This document shows, piece after piece, positions 11,060 to 22,899 of a DNA stretch of 64,000 nucleotides. A program made the position numbers and the translations under genes. Numbering within the stretch: position 1 is the first letter of the stretch; the number at the start of each line of letters is the position of its first letter. The DNA comes from Epiperipatus broadwayi (lineage: Eukaryota; Onychophora; Udeonychophora; Euonychophora; Peripatidae): positions 2,542,001 through 2,606,000 of the forward strand of contig JAQFVV010000157.1 in assembly GCA_028023455.1 (NCBI GenBank), read 5' to 3'. Under the pieces are notes generated by a model, which ran no database searches, was not told the origin of the DNA, and was given only the letters and a program-made list of their open reading frames with translations.

Positions 11060-11620
11060 CAAGTTGCAAAAAAAAAGGTTTTTTGACCAGTCAAGCTGCT
11101 TTTTGCTTAAAACTTCTTAGAAATAAAAATAAGTGTAGTCCAATAATAATTCATATAGATGTCAAGGAAGTTTTTGATATGATTCCCATCAACTTTTTAT
11201 CAATACCTCAATGGATACTAATATACCTATGTCACTACTCATTGTCCTCTCAAATTTATTATTAAATTGAGAAATATAAGTATATATATATATATATATA
11301 ATACTAAATGAAAAATATTCTTACCCTTTATTATACACTGTTTAATCCCACAAGGCTCCTCTTTAAGTGCACTACCTTTCATCACTTACATCAACCCACT
11401 ACTTAAAAAATAGATAAGGAATTAAATGGAATACACACATCAAGGTTAAAAAGGTAAAGCCACTTTTGCATTGCTTATATGGATGACATCTAAATGCATG
11501 TACCATCAAAAAACAAATTCCAATATTACTACAAAATTTATAAGCTTATACAAGTGAATATAAGTTAGAGTTTAATATGAAAAAATCTTGTGCTTGGTCT
11601 ATGAATAGAGAGCAAAGGCA
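11060..11620 (+). pseudogene. LINE reverse transcriptase fragment (YMDD type), decayed
   Basis: Translating the plus strand with frame changes gives recognisable non-LTR RT blocks. The first is a SQAAFCLKLLRN-like segment followed by IIIHIDVKEVFDMIP, which fits the D.KKAFD..P motif. The second is IPQGSSLSALPFITYINPL, the QG.SLSPLLF motif. The third is a CIAYMDDI block, the catalytic YXDD box, read at about 11475-11500. Stops and frameshifts interrupt these blocks, so it is a pseudogene. The YMDD spelling and QG.SLSPLLF block recall R2/R4-like LINEs, but the clade is not certain. It is not related in sequence to the RTE-like copies elsewhere in the window. Confidence 0.65.
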
Positions 11621-14530
11621 TAAGTAACAATTTAAAGGAGAGCTGAGTCCATTCTTAGGATTTCCTCTTCATCTCAGTAGCTTAGGAATGTGCTTTTTAA
11701 AACAGGAAAAACAATATCTTTTTTTATTCAAAGGTATATTATTTAACCTACTAATAAGTACCCAGATCACATGTTATTCCCCAGTAATAATCTATACAAA
11801 GGCTTTTTTTTGCACACATTTATTCATTGTGTAGAAAGTTACTATGGGAATAATGTATGGCTTCTATTTCATTCAAACAACTCCAATGTCTTTTATTCCA
11901 AAATGGATTAGCTTTACATATGATAAATATTTTTTTAAAAAAATGATTAAATAACATATTGTGCCAAACTATTTCCACATTTTTAAGTATTGCTCAAAAT
12001 TACCCCATATAGACAAGACATGCACAGTAATACACTGAAAATTATCCTATTATCCTATTTCTTTCCATTTCTAACTTTAGTTTTTCACCATTCAAGAACA
12101 GATACAGTTATTGATAAGTCTATGCATACCTACATTCTCTGCCTTTAAATGGTGAAGAAAAACCAATGCTAAACCTAAATAATAAGCAGCTTATTCAAAA
12201 ATTTAAATTTGGATCATTTTGATCCAAATTTTTTTATTTTCTCATCATATTACATATGGAGTCTTGGCCCACATTATAATTCTATAGGTACAAAAGACAA
12301 TATGTGAATGTTCACAATATGTGAATGTTACATAATATAGATGTAGAAAATATTTTTTTCAGTGTGCCAGTTTTGCCAATATATGAGCAATATTCATGCA
12401 ACAATTCTATTATTATTTAATAACTCCCAATATCAACATTCAATTCTTATTACAAAATTTTGCTCTACATGTAATCATAAAATTCAGATGAGTATGTTCA
12501 TTCTTTATCCATGTGCAGCAAATGCATATTTCTCTACAATAACAATATCGGAAGATGTCCAAATACTTTCTGGAACAAGTTAGAAGAAATTTGTGAAAGG
12601 GGTAAACAACTTTCTTCTCATAATATTCTTTTTATCACTTGATCGTTAGTAAACAGTGAAGAAGACCTTGACGTGAAACAATGATTTCTCAGTGACTGAA
12701 AAATAATTAAAAAATTAAGGATAATAGATTATCCAAAAAATTAACACTCATATACTGCATGTAACTCAGAACAATTTTGTTTTTTTGGTTTTAAAATGTC
12801 AGTATTCTTTTATTGATTCTGTGAAACCGCATACCATTCTTTGTAACCTATTTTTTATTTTCATTCACATACGCTATTCTATATACAGTACACGGTTCCA
12901 AATGTCTAATATAACTTTTATTGTTCAATAAATTCCTTCGAAACGTAATAATAGTAATAAAAATAATAAAAAGCTAAAAAATCAAAATCTACAACAAAAA
13001 TTAAGAAGCTGTTATATTTTATTTTGAATTGAAATTTGTTTATACACATTATAATTCATAAATAAGTTATTAAAAACAGCTTTATTTTTTTTAAAAAAAA
13101 AAAAAAGTGTGACCGCCAATTCACTACTGACATATGTGTAAACCATGTTATTAAAAATCTTATTAATACATGTATAAACATAAAAGAGTGAATCTTTGTA
13201 AATGATTCATAGTTAATAAACTTGTATTTGCCTAAAGGGAAATATTGAGCTTTTGCTTGACTCCATACTTAATTATGTAAATCATTAGAATTAATTATGC
13301 AAATTGTTTTAATTAATTACTCATTTATTAGACTAATGATAGGTGAATTTCACGTTTTTTCTTCTTCTGGTCACCTTATTTCTAATTAAAGAGTGTAAAA
13401 TTAATCAATTTGACCACTTGTGTCCATAATAGTAATAAACTTTGAACTTCATTAAAATATTTTTTTTAAGGTCATTTGAGTAAGGACTTGGAGATTTATA
13501 CAGAGTATACAATTATTGTAATAATCCATATTATATATTTTGCATTTACTTTCTATTTGCTTACAGCAACTTTACATTTATAAAACTTAGAATAATGTTT
13601 TTTTTAATGATGTATTTCTTTTATAAAAATATTTGGTGTATGTGCAACTATATATATAATAAAAACAAATCTTAGAAAAACAAATGTTGAAAATAAAGTT
13701 TACTTAGTTGCAATCAAATTATTGTTTCCCCTAGGATTATATTACACGTCCTTAAATTCTGCTAATTATTTTAATATGTTTATATAGTAAACGGTAAAAT
13801 GGTCTTTAAACGACTACTACAGAATAGACTTAATCCAAAAACGGAATAGTGAAATAAACATTACTCACTAGGTTAATTAACTGCATAAGAATATGTGTTT
13901 AAGATTTTACATTCTAGTTATAAATAATTGAGTACCCAATTACTGTGAGAACAATTCTAAATTTTTCCGAAATTTGAAATAAAATTCTAAACTAATTTCA
14001 GATTTAATCTCCAACCATGGACATAGCAAGCAAAATATGTTGATCATTTTGCCGAGATAAGTATATACACGTATATGCTCTTGGTTGCGATAAGAATTTC
14101 TAATGCAAATAAAACTATAAATAAAAAAGCATACTTCTTAATTTTTTAAAGAAATTAAAATAAAACTAAAGAGTATATTTTTCACATAGACATGCCCGTA
14201 TGATAAAAATTATAAAAATATTCATTATGTTGGCAGAAGCAGTAATGACCGACATTATTAAGAAACTAAAACGAGATTTTTTTTTTTTTTGGAATCGTAA
14301 TCAAGAGCTTTTTCGTTAAGGAAGTTCAGGGAATCTTCGGAAAATTAGTTGCCTATAATGAAAATATAGAAGAAAGTCAATGAGTGAATATGTGTTTATT
14401 AATAAAAGTTATAGCAATATAATTTAAACATTTTGATATTTTCTAAACATTACTATCTGTTTAAATTTTGTGAGTAATGATTATAATTTTTAAAAAAAAG
14501 TTTTAAAAAACAAAATGTAAAATAATATTT
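11621..14530. other. AT-rich intergenic sequence with one short hairpin
   Basis: A short perfect hairpin (AAATTTGGATCA/TGATCCAAATTT, about 12207-12234) is the only structure. A 73-codon frame at 12362-12583 contains a Cys pair (CQFC) and might be a remnant of the LINE C-terminus upstream, but this is weak. Short A and T tracts occur at 13090 and 14278. Confidence 0.45.
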
Positions 14531-14536
14531 GATTTG

Positions 14537-14898
14537 GGTTTTGGTAATAGAATCAACAAGAACTCTGATGATGACTGCAGGACAGTTGAAACTGTTAGTG
14601 TAATACAAATAAATGTATTGATAAAGTGTATAAGAAGGTGTAAATGGTATGATATGTTATAATAGAAATAAATACATAGGAAAAGAAGAAGTACAAAATT
14701 ATATTACTTTCATAAGAAGTGAAAAGGTCAGTTAGGTTTTGGTAATAGAATCAACAAGAACTCTGATTATGACTGCAGGACAGTCGAAACTGTTAGTGTA
14801 ATACAAATAAAAGTATTCATAAAGTGTATAAGAAGGTGTAAATAGTATGATATGTTATAATAGAAATCAATACATAGAAAAAGAAGTACAAAATTGAA
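14537..14898 (+). repeat. 198-bp tandem repeat with hammerhead-like core (1.8 copies)
   Basis: Copy one starts GGTTTTGGTAATAGAATCAA at 14537 and copy two at 14735. Copy two ends near 14898, about 34 bp short of a full unit. Each copy has a CUGAUGA-like box (CTGATGA 14565-14571; CTGATTA 14763-14769), a stem ACTG-CAGGA-CAGT, and GAAAC (14588-14592; 14786-14790), then TGTTAGTG. The size and the tandem layout fit animal retrozymes or PLE terminal repeats, both known to carry type I hammerheads. One unpaired T at the base of stem II makes the core non-canonical. Confidence 0.6.
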
Positions 14899-14907
14899 TA
14901 CAAGTAC

Positions 14908-14990
14908 ACTTTTTTATATATACTTGGAGTTTTAGGATGTAACTAAGAACTCCAAGTATATATAAAAAATTGTATTTGCATTCAATCAAA
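14908..14990. repeat. Short hairpin repeat
   Basis: The arms around TTTTTTATATATACTTGGAGTT and AACTCCAAGTATATATAAAAAA are inverted copies about 36 bp long with a ~16-bp loop (TTAGGATGTAACTAAG). It directly follows the 198-bp tandem repeat. It could form an RNA stem-loop or be a small MITE. Confidence 0.7.
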
Positions 14991-15064
14991 TATTACAAAT
15001 TCAGACTGTATTCTTCCCATCCCTCTTCTGTGTATTTAAATGGATAAGATCCTATACTTGAGGC

Positions 15065-15430
15065 ATCAGAATGATTTAAGGTTAACATAGGCATGACAAT
15101 AATATTGGCATCACTGAGGAATTTGGGCGTTCCATCATCAAATTTTCAATGGTATGGAGGGCTGAAGAATTGAAAGGTGGGGTAGTGTGAAGCCTGTTCA
15201 TTAATGTTTGGAGATTTATTATCTTAATATATGCTAAGTAGTGATTATATATGTATGCAGCAGATGATCTAGATCAACTGATGAGTGCTTGTTCAGAACG
15301 AAATACACATATTGGAGATCATTTATCTTTTTCACACGTGTGGGGTCATGTGTATCAGTTGTATGAGGTAGAGCATATAGTTGAGTGGAGCTTGAAAAGT
15401 CTGTGTTCAAGTCGCTTATAAGTTACATAA
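15065..15430 (+). repeat. Family B dispersed repeat
   Basis: Shared blocks with the copies at 23775-24110 and 28800-29160 include CAACTGATGAGTGCT, GATCATTTATCTTTTTCACA and a 3' end with GAGCTTGAAAAGTCTGTGTT followed by CAAGTC. The last part resembles a pol III B box, but the overall structure varies between copies. No protein is encoded. Confidence 0.7.
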
Positions 15431-15639
15431 AAATGTAAAATATTAATTGTAAAGAAAAATAACTCATACTTTTTTTAAAAAAACTTTGAAAATTAATATT
15501 GTAAAAGTAAAAAATAAGTTTAAATTTCTTAAAGTTATACTTATTTTCAATCATGGTATAGTTTCAGGGTATCTTTATTCACTATATAGTATTCATATGA
15601 ATAAATCAATGTAGATGTTAGCTTGTGTAGTTAAATACT

Positions 15640-15695
15640 GTGCTGCTAAAACTTTTTATGAACTCCTGAACAATAAAACCATTCAATTTTTTTTT
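15640..15695 (+). repeat. Family C tail fragment
   Basis: AAACTTTTTATGAACTCCTG followed by AACAATAAAACC and a T run matches the segments at 3691 and 28056. Flanking DNA (15431-16880) shows nothing else that I recognise. Confidence 0.5.
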
Positions 15696-15699
15696 AATG

Positions 15700-16870
15700 T
15701 AAATGATCATAGTATTCACTTTTTGCATGGCATCATTACTTTAGAAAGAAGTTTAATATTGATAATTGTGATCAGAGAAGATCAAGTCAGAGTTTAGGCA
15801 GAATATGCATTAAAAGAGAATTAAATATTTTAGCTTAAAAAAATTAAGCAGATTGATTATATAATAATTATACATGAATTAAAAGCAATTAGATAAATAA
15901 ATTTTTCTTCAAGCAGAAAAGTTAGTTCATAATGTAAAACTAAATTAGTAGCTAGAGTTTAATTACAGGCCTAATTAGATGTTTGCTGTTTTTAACAACA
16001 ACAAAAAATTTAAATGTGAGAAATTTTATAAGTTATTTTCTGCAATTTTAATGACTTGGTAGCAGAATATTGTTTTCTATTGTTATCATCCAAATCCTGT
16101 TGGCAAGAATTTGATAGGAATTACTAAAAATAAAACTTATTATTTTAAAACTGAAAATTTAAGACTGTTGGTGATGATTAAGTTGATATGCTACCCATTT
16201 TGATAGATTCAAAACTGTATTTTAATTAATAAAAATATCTAAGTTTATAGCAAAAAAATTTATACATAAAAATATAATGATGACAAAATACACATGAATG
16301 CATATAATTTTCCAATCAAAATTTTGGGGATGACACTTTAGAGAAGAAAGCAATAAAGAAACTAGTTCATAAAAAATAAATATATATTTATTATTGAATT
16401 TAATAAATGGACTTTAAGCAAGCAAAAAAAAATGTAAAAAGTAATTAATAAAAAGTTAATTTTTAGTAACAAGTATGTAAAGAAAGCAATAAAGAAATAA
16501 TATTGTCATTTTTAAAATGTTCATTTTTTCATTATACACATAAATAAAAATTTTACGGTTATATGACGAAATTAAAAATCTTTCTTCGGTCATGCAGTGC
16601 ATTATTTTGTTTAAATTGCTGACGTTTTGATAAAATCACATTCATTCTTGTCAAAGAAAAAAAAACTGTTTTGTCTCGAATAATAATGAGATTGTAATTG
16701 CTCGTGAATTAAAAAACATTCATTCATATATATATTAAATAATCGTCCGTTAAATAGGAGTTGAATTAACAAAAAAAAATTTACTTCCATTTTAATATTA
16801 GCTGATTTATTAAAATTGATTTTGGAAGAAAAAAGAAATAAACTAGTTGGCTTTCATAAGGCTGCAATAA
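15700..16870. other. AT-rich intergenic sequence
   Basis: No recognisable repeat or coding sequence. Short frames only. Confidence 0.55.
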
Positions 16871-16884
16871 GCTGTATTTTATCA

Positions 16885-17800
16885 GTCTTATTTAAGCTGT
16901 TTGGCCTTCAATGGACTCTCTCATAGTTCTTATATTCATTTTATTTCTACTATTGAACACTTAAAGCTAGCTAAAAATGATTTAATGGTCACTTTTAATG
17001 TCTCTTTTATGTTTACCAGTATTCTTGCTGAAAAGACTATAATTGCTCAATATAATAATTTATCTGATTTTATTATTCCATTAGCAAAATATTGTCTTGA
17101 AAATTCTTTTTTCTACGATAAAAATTAAAATCCTTTTTTAGTTATAATTTTCAAAAATACAAACACGATTTTCTATGGGTGTTTACTATCATCTGTAATT
17201 GATAATCTCTTCATGAATAATTTTGAGAATCAAATATTGAATTCAGCTAGTAAGAGACCTTCTACTTCACTCAGATATGTGAACTAAACAACTGTTATAT
17301 GAACTCAAGGTATTGATACCGAATTTTTTTCTTGTTATTCTTAATGGAGGGTACCTTAATATTAAATTACCATGAAAGTTAAAAATAACAATTTTTTTTT
17401 TTTATGTTTTAATTGATAAAAAACCTGGTGACTTTTTATCAATTGGAAAATCCATCCATATAAATAGATATCTCAATTTTGATTCCCATCAACATCTTTA
17501 CATATTTTTCTGTGGCAAAAAATCTTTTGATGAGAGCATAAAGTTTGTCTGATAAAGATCATCTTACCAGGAATAGCACTAACTAAAAATATTTTACTCG
17601 CTGATGATTATAATAAAAGCATTATATATAAGGCTTTACATAGTATTGATATCAAGAAGAGAAAAGATGGTGAAATTGATAATTCTTCAATTAGTTATAG
17701 AGTTGTTTCAACTTATATTAAAAGAGTTACTTATTGATAAGATTTGTAAAAAAAACACCAAAGAAAATAAGTGCTGAACTGCGTTCAAATCTATAGGTGA
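16885..17800 (+). pseudogene. Penelope-like element reverse transcriptase, decayed
   Basis: The plus-strand translation, with frame shifts, follows the PLE RT order. A segment NDLMVTFNVSFMFTSI matches the PLE 'D.LVSFDV.SLFTN.P' motif. Then come LSSVIDNLFMNNFENQIL (GSPLS...ADLFM..FE), RYVN (the catalytic RYVDDT box, here N followed by a stop), FSCYS.WRVP and IDKKPGDFLS, and YLNFDSHQHLYI (the YLN..SHHP block). The order and spacing of these blocks are characteristic of PLEs and unlike LINEs. The catalytic Asp pair is lost and several stops occur, so the copy is dead. No GIY-YIG domain follows; a family A repeat with a hammerhead-like core begins about 75 bp downstream. Confidence 0.75.
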
Positions 17801-17874
17801 ATGAGCTTGGATTGGAAACAGTATTCTGTTTTCATTTTGGACTCATAGCTTTATAGTTAACTAAATAGGTAAAA

Positions 17875-18035
17875 GGGTGGGGTGGCTGCTGGAAATTGCA
17901 TTAGATCCAAATATCTAAATGCATTGCTCTGAGATACAAAGATACCCATTGATGAAGGCCATGAGATAGAAACTAGTCTGGGGACATTGAATGAGTATGC
18001 CCTAGATAGGAATTTTGATACACAAACCTTCAATA
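17875..18035 (+). repeat. Family A fragment with degenerate hammerhead-like core
   Basis: GATGAAGGCC (17951-17960), GAAACTAGTCTGGGG and the following block up to CACAAACC match family A. The core has C3 changed to T (TTGATGA 17949-17955) and stem II decayed. GAAAC (17969-17973) and GUC (17976-17978) are intact, and stem I still pairs in five of six positions. It lies in the same orientation as the PLE RT just upstream. Confidence 0.6.
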
Positions 18036-18039
18036 AGTT

Positions 18040-18520
18040 TATAAGTGGTTCCTTTAGTTTTTAAAGTATATGTTAATGCCCTCAAAATCAGTTTACAACA
18101 TTTCCATTTTCTGTGAGATGCTGATGTTTACAAGATTTTTAGACACATTTATTTTATTCATAATTATATACTGTTTCAAATGCTGTGAAAAAAATGGACT
18201 AATAGTAAAGATAGATAAATGATTTTCTGTATCTTACTTCAATAAATCTGAAGTTCTAAGATTTCAATATTATATTAGTAATCTTAAAATAAACTCTGAT
18301 GATGCTTTGTGGGGATCTTGGGATTATATTTTTCAGTAATAGCTCTTTTTGTTATCACACGGAGTCAATAATCCATAAAGTTCACAAGATAGTGTGAATT
18401 ATTTACAATCATGGTAATATTTTTGAATACTCCACCAAATATAAACTTTTTATCTCTTTTGTTCTTCCTATTTGGAATTTGGCTCAGTATTATGGAATTC
18501 ACATTCAAAATGAGATATAA
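18040..18520. other. Intergenic sequence
   Basis: Nothing recognised apart from AT-rich DNA. Confidence 0.5.
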
Positions 18521-18536
18521 TTATGAGATATAATTG

Positions 18537-18644
18537 TCTTGCATTGGTGGTCGAGAGGTCAGCGCGACTGCCTTGCACTCGCAGGCAGTTGCCCGGGTTG
18601 CGGGTTCGCGTCCCGGCCGATGCTATGACACTTAAAAAAAAAAA
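18537..18644 (+). mobile_element. tRNA-Gly-derived SINE with 12-bp TSD
   Basis: The best preserved copy. It has a 7-bp acceptor stem (GCATTGG/CCGATGC), a D stem GTCG/CGAC, an A-box GGTCGAGAGGTC and a B box GGTTCGCGTCC, then CTATGACAC and an A-tail of 11 bp. The anticodon arm carries an insertion that breaks a standard tRNA fold. Exact 12-bp direct repeats GAGATATAATTG flank it (18525-18536 and 18645-18656), proving retroposition. The GC content stands well above the surroundings. Confidence 0.85.
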
Positions 18645-20216
18645 GAGATATAATTGCAATAATCTTCAAAAAGATTTTAAAATTTTCTCACCTGAAAAAT
18701 GATTGTACTATATCTTTTTTGAGTAGGAGAAGAGCTAGAAATATATTTTTGGTAATTTTATAATAGCCTGTTGAAACCGCCTGAGGGCGTGGTTTATTTG
18801 TAAACAAAAATAAATATAATGTTGCTGGGGCCAGGGGTTTTTTTTTGTTTGTTTGTTTATCACATTTAAAAGTAATATCAAATAAATTTTTTTTAACAAA
18901 AAAAAATGCATAAATCAAAATGAATTTCAAAAAGTACTTAATTTTTATTCTTTTCGTTCGGGCCGGCGTTTTATTTTTTTTTGGTTTGTTTATCACAATT
19001 TAAAAGTAATATCAAATCAATTTTAACAAAAATAAAAAATACTTAAATCAAAATTAATTTTAAAAAAAAGTAGTTACTTTTTATTTCTTTTCATTACTTA
19101 TATTTTCGGTTTGGTATTCTACGAAATCATACCCTTTTTTTTTTGTAAATTACAAATAAATATATTTTTCCATTTAACGGTAACATTTACAACAAAAAGT
19201 CAAACTGGGGGGGAGGGGATTATAATTCTTAACAAAATGGGGTAACACAACTCGAAGGTGGACAAACTTTTTTTTATGGTAATTACAAAAACAAATATAT
19301 ACGGCAATTAAAACCAACTTTTTTGGCTTTTCAGGAACAGCATGCATACAGCTTCAAGCTCTTTTGTTTTATAACCCTTCCAGCAGTCAGAGAACCTTTG
19401 ACATTTGGAAACTTTCCTATTTCAGCCATTTTATTAAGCTCGCAGTTGTTCTCGCAGAAACGTGACTTAGAGTGTGATTTGATCAAAATCGCGCTTGTAC
19501 CTACACTTGCCAAATTTTTTGAGCAGGAAATCTGGGCTACAGAAGCATGAGACTATGCTCATAATTGTTAGTAGACATTCATAAAACATGGGAGATAGAA
19601 GGGAAAGGTCTTAATGAATATTAAAATAGTTTTGACATTCGGAATTCCAGCCACCCTCACACAATACTGTATCCAAAAGTGAAATGTGATCGCACATCAA
19701 AAATGCGTAACACAAATCTGAGCTGTAAGCTGACATGACAGCTTCTGCAGCAGATTAAACATCATGTTTCTGTGCATTAGAATAGAAATAGACATGGCCA
19801 CCATGTATCAACAAGCTATTTCTAGGCTTACACATTAGAAATAGAACGTTCGATAGCGGAGGCCGCCTAAATGGCATATTTCTGTGCGCTATCATAGAAA
19901 TAACACCCTCAGGCAGTTTCAACACTGCCATATTTTTATACAAAGTTATAACCAAAAATAATATTTCTTATAACATGCTTTCAAAACATCATTTTAGTTA
20001 TTGTTAATATAAAACTCATGCACATAACTGTTTTTCTATTGTAATTTGTACATGTGATATTTTGAAAATTCTCCCAGTTTTTCATCTTCCTAATACTAAC
20101 AATTTAGATTTTTCCAGTGAAAACCCTTTTCATCTTAATATTAATAAATTTTTAAATGTCTTAATATATATATATGTAATTAATAATTTTTATTAATCAT
20201 TCATTAGACTAGAGAT

Positions 20217-20471
20217 ATTTCTGTAGTGTAATTTCACTATACCACTCTCATGTAAAATAGGGACTGGTTTCTATTTACTTTTAACACCTTGTGGAAGAAT
20301 GTAATCATAAACATATGTTCAAAGATATGTTTATACATAAATTATACATCTTTTTTACATGTCTTTGGTCATATGTTTATAATTATATCCCTTTACAAGG
20401 TGTTAAAAGTGGATAGAAACCAGTCCCTGTCATGTATGAGATTGGTATAGTGAAAATTACACTACAGAAAT
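20217..20471. repeat. Hairpin element with ~95-bp arms
   Basis: The left arm starts ATTTCTGTAGTGTAATTT and the right arm ends with its near reverse complement, AATTACACTACAGAAAT. Pairing continues through GGGACTGGTTTCTAT and TTTTAACACCTTGT to CATATG near the loop (about 20320-20370). MITE-like, non-coding. Confidence 0.75.
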
Positions 20472-21129
20472 GTTATATATATCTGATCTATATTATTAGT
20501 ATTTTTTTTTTCAGTCCTCATTACTTAGCCTGGCTTGGCCACTTGATGGCATTCTGGCTAGCCAAGAACATCTACAAATGCCATTTACATGGCCTAGATT
20601 TATGGCTAAGAAAACAGTTCTGTTTATGTGCAGGCTGCTTAATGGCATTGCACAGAAATATTATGGCCTATTTTGTGCTTTGCAACACTTTATGTAAATT
20701 CACACAATTCACAGTTGGCTACCATATCATCTGATGATGTCTGGATTTGAAGTGGCTACAACTTTTGAAATGTCCACAGCAGAATAATTTCATTTCTACT
20801 TAAATCATGCAGTCTAACTCACTAAGAATTGTCACACCATCCCCACCCTTTCCTACACAACTTGGAATGTGCAAAGATCCGAACATGATTTGTCTGAGCT
20901 CATGTGAAAAGTCACGCTTTCATGAGAAAATATATGAGTCAAATAAAATGTTGCATTGCGGCAAACAGATTTTCACATCATGCCAGTAGCCAATGTCAGT
21001 CAGGCTCCTGCAACTGAAGGTATTCAATTGCACACATTTCCAAAACAAAAGGTTGTGATTCTATGACATAAATAAATACAAAAAAGAAAAGAAAATGAAA
21101 GTTGAAAAAGTCAAAAGTTTTGATGGTTT

Positions 21130-21180
21130 TTATTTGGGGGGGGGGGAGGTGGAGTGGAGGGGGTGGGTTGAGAAATACTT
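21130..21180 (+). repeat. Poly-G tract
   Basis: An uninterrupted G run of about 12 starts near 21136, followed by a G-rich purine stretch to about 21170. It is one of several long G or C runs in an AT-rich window and could form a G-quadruplex. Confidence 0.6.
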
Positions 21181-21594
21181 CGTCATCACTGAGACAAGTT
21201 ATTTTTGTGTTTGTTTTTATTTTTTAAAAAAAGGTAATAGAAATTGGTTTTAAAAATAAAAGTTTTACTATATCAGCAGTAAAGATGTGTTTGTGTTATT
21301 ATTTTTATTGTTGTAATTTGTTAAAGAAAAAACCCTAAAAATAAAAAAATTAAAGGCGTAGTAGAAAAAAATCAGAGGATAAAAAAATTTAATTAATATA
21401 AATAAAGCCCCCCAAAATTGCCATATAGGCCCCAAAAAAAGTCGCAATAAAGGGGGAAAAAAAAGATGTATAGCCAAAAAAAAAAAAGTTGCCGTATGAT
21501 AAAAATCGTGGCCTGATAACATTACATTGTATTTTTTTGACTGGCAACAACCCCATCAAATGACCAAGCCCGGCTAAGTAATGAGTACCTCTTT

Positions 21595-22545
21595 TTCTTT
21601 TTTAATTTTCTCTTCATCTTTTTGTTATATTATATACTTTTATGAGCAATTTGTAATTGACCTTTGGTTATAGATATGTAAATTAATAAATAATTGGATT
21701 ATGATTAATAATAATATTATCTTTCTTAATAAAGGTGCTATTATTATTGTGAGTATAAGAATACTATTTATTAATAAAAAATATGGAATTTTAAATGTTA
21801 TGGTTAATAAATATTCATTGTGAAAAATAATGTAAGTTTGAAATAAAATGATGAATAAAACAATATACAATGAATAAAAATTGTAGAAAACAGATAAAAT
21901 TTGAATATTCTATTTTAAATTAAATATTAAAAATGTGAATTATTACAGTTTATCATTACTTTATATTGTGGTTGTCTTTAAAGAATATACAACTTTTTTA
22001 TATAACTATTCACATCTTATTGTTTTCTATTTTATTATGTTGAAATAAAAATGTATTAAAATTTGAAAGTATACACATAATATAAAAGAAATTGAATGTT
22101 TTTATTTTCTTAACTTAATTCTCTGTCAGTTATTATTATTATTATTATTATTTTAATAAAATTAATCAATATTTACCAGTGAATATGTATTAGTTCTAAA
22201 TTATATTTAATTATAGTAAGGTATGCAAATATTGAGAGCTAAATTTCTAATATAACTGTAAGCAGTTCTAAATTATTAATTTATTTTATCAATAAATATT
22301 AAATATATGAAGTATTTTTTTACAAGTACCTTTTTATTAATTTTAAAATTATTGAAATACAATTGTTGTCTCATTCACATATAGACAATTATTAGCTAAA
22401 ATCTCTAAGATATAAGATAGATAAATATTTTAAAGGAGTAATAGAGAATCCTTTTCATCTCAATATTATTGTGATCCAAAGTTTAATATGCTGGTGAAAA
22501 ACATGAAATACATCATGGTTATTATTTATTTACTACTAAAAATTT
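21595..22545. other. AT-rich intergenic sequence with short (ATT)n
   Basis: A (TTA)n run lies at 22131-22152. The 76-codon hydrophobic frame on the minus strand (21640-21870) resembles mitochondrial proteins only in composition and is not supported. Confidence 0.5.
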
Positions 22546-22560
22546 TCAACATCTTATTAA

Positions 22561-22881
22561 ATAATATTTTAATTTGCGAAGCGCAGATAGTTGAAAACGG
22601 AAATAAATTGAGATACTACAAAATCTCTAGCACTCGTTATAATACTTATCTGATAGCCAATCAGATGTCATGATAGCTGTCCAAATGAAATCCAAACCTA
22701 AACACACAACAAAGATTTTACAAGAAAAGGGTGGCCACCCTTTTCTCTACTTTTCTTTCTATATATCTAAGCCAGTCATCATAAAATCTTTGTTGTGTGT
22801 TTAGGTTTGGATTTCATTTAGACAGCTATCATGATATCTGATTGGCTGTCAGATAAGTATTATAATGAGTGCTAGAGATTT
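22561..22881 (-). mobile_element. Hairpin retroposon H1 with 13-bp TSD
   Basis: Arms 22621-22725 and 22781-22881 are inverted copies, with GCCAATCAGAT/ATCTGATTGGC in the stem and a central AAGGGTGGCCACCCTT palindrome. On the minus strand a 60-bp unpaired tail follows (22561-22620), containing CTGCGCTTCGCAAATT and ending AT-rich. Exact 13-bp direct repeats AACATCTTATTAA (22548-22560 and 22882-22894) flank hairpin plus tail. The same core and tail layout occurs at 37684-38058. An asymmetric tail and long TSDs suggest retroposition. Confidence 0.7.
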
Positions 22882-22899
22882 AACATCTTATTAAGGAAA

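Larger units (their letters stand above)
18760..21590. repeat. GC-richer patchwork of diverged inverted and direct repeats
   Basis: A compositional island with several internal matches. (i) 18768-18795 matches 19898-19928 in inverted orientation (TGTTGAAAC-GCCTGAGGG). (ii) 18850-18956 and 18983-19092 are direct repeats (GTTTGTTTATCACA-TTTAAAAG). (iii) 19331-19560 on the minus strand matches 20800-20990 on the plus strand; the shared peptide-like reading is KSRF.E...E.NKM..GK. (iv) 20513-20560 matches 21540-21590 in inverted orientation (TCATTACTTAGCC-GGCTTGG). (v) Three ATTTCTAT..CACAGAAA-like blocks recur within 19765-19915. No transposase is recognised. It could be one decayed element or several nested ones. 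Confidence 0.55.

Noticed and set aside
18537-18644. Genuine tRNA gene
   Set aside because: Insertion in the anticodon arm, A-tail and flanking TSDs show a SINE.
18688-18996. 102-residue minus-strand frame
   Set aside because: Lys/Phe/Leu-rich product of A/T tracts in the repeat mosaic; no domain and no splice context.
21640-21870. Possible nuclear copy of a mitochondrial gene (hydrophobic 76-residue frame)
   Set aside because: Hydrophobicity follows from AT-rich sequence; no conserved mitochondrial motif seen.
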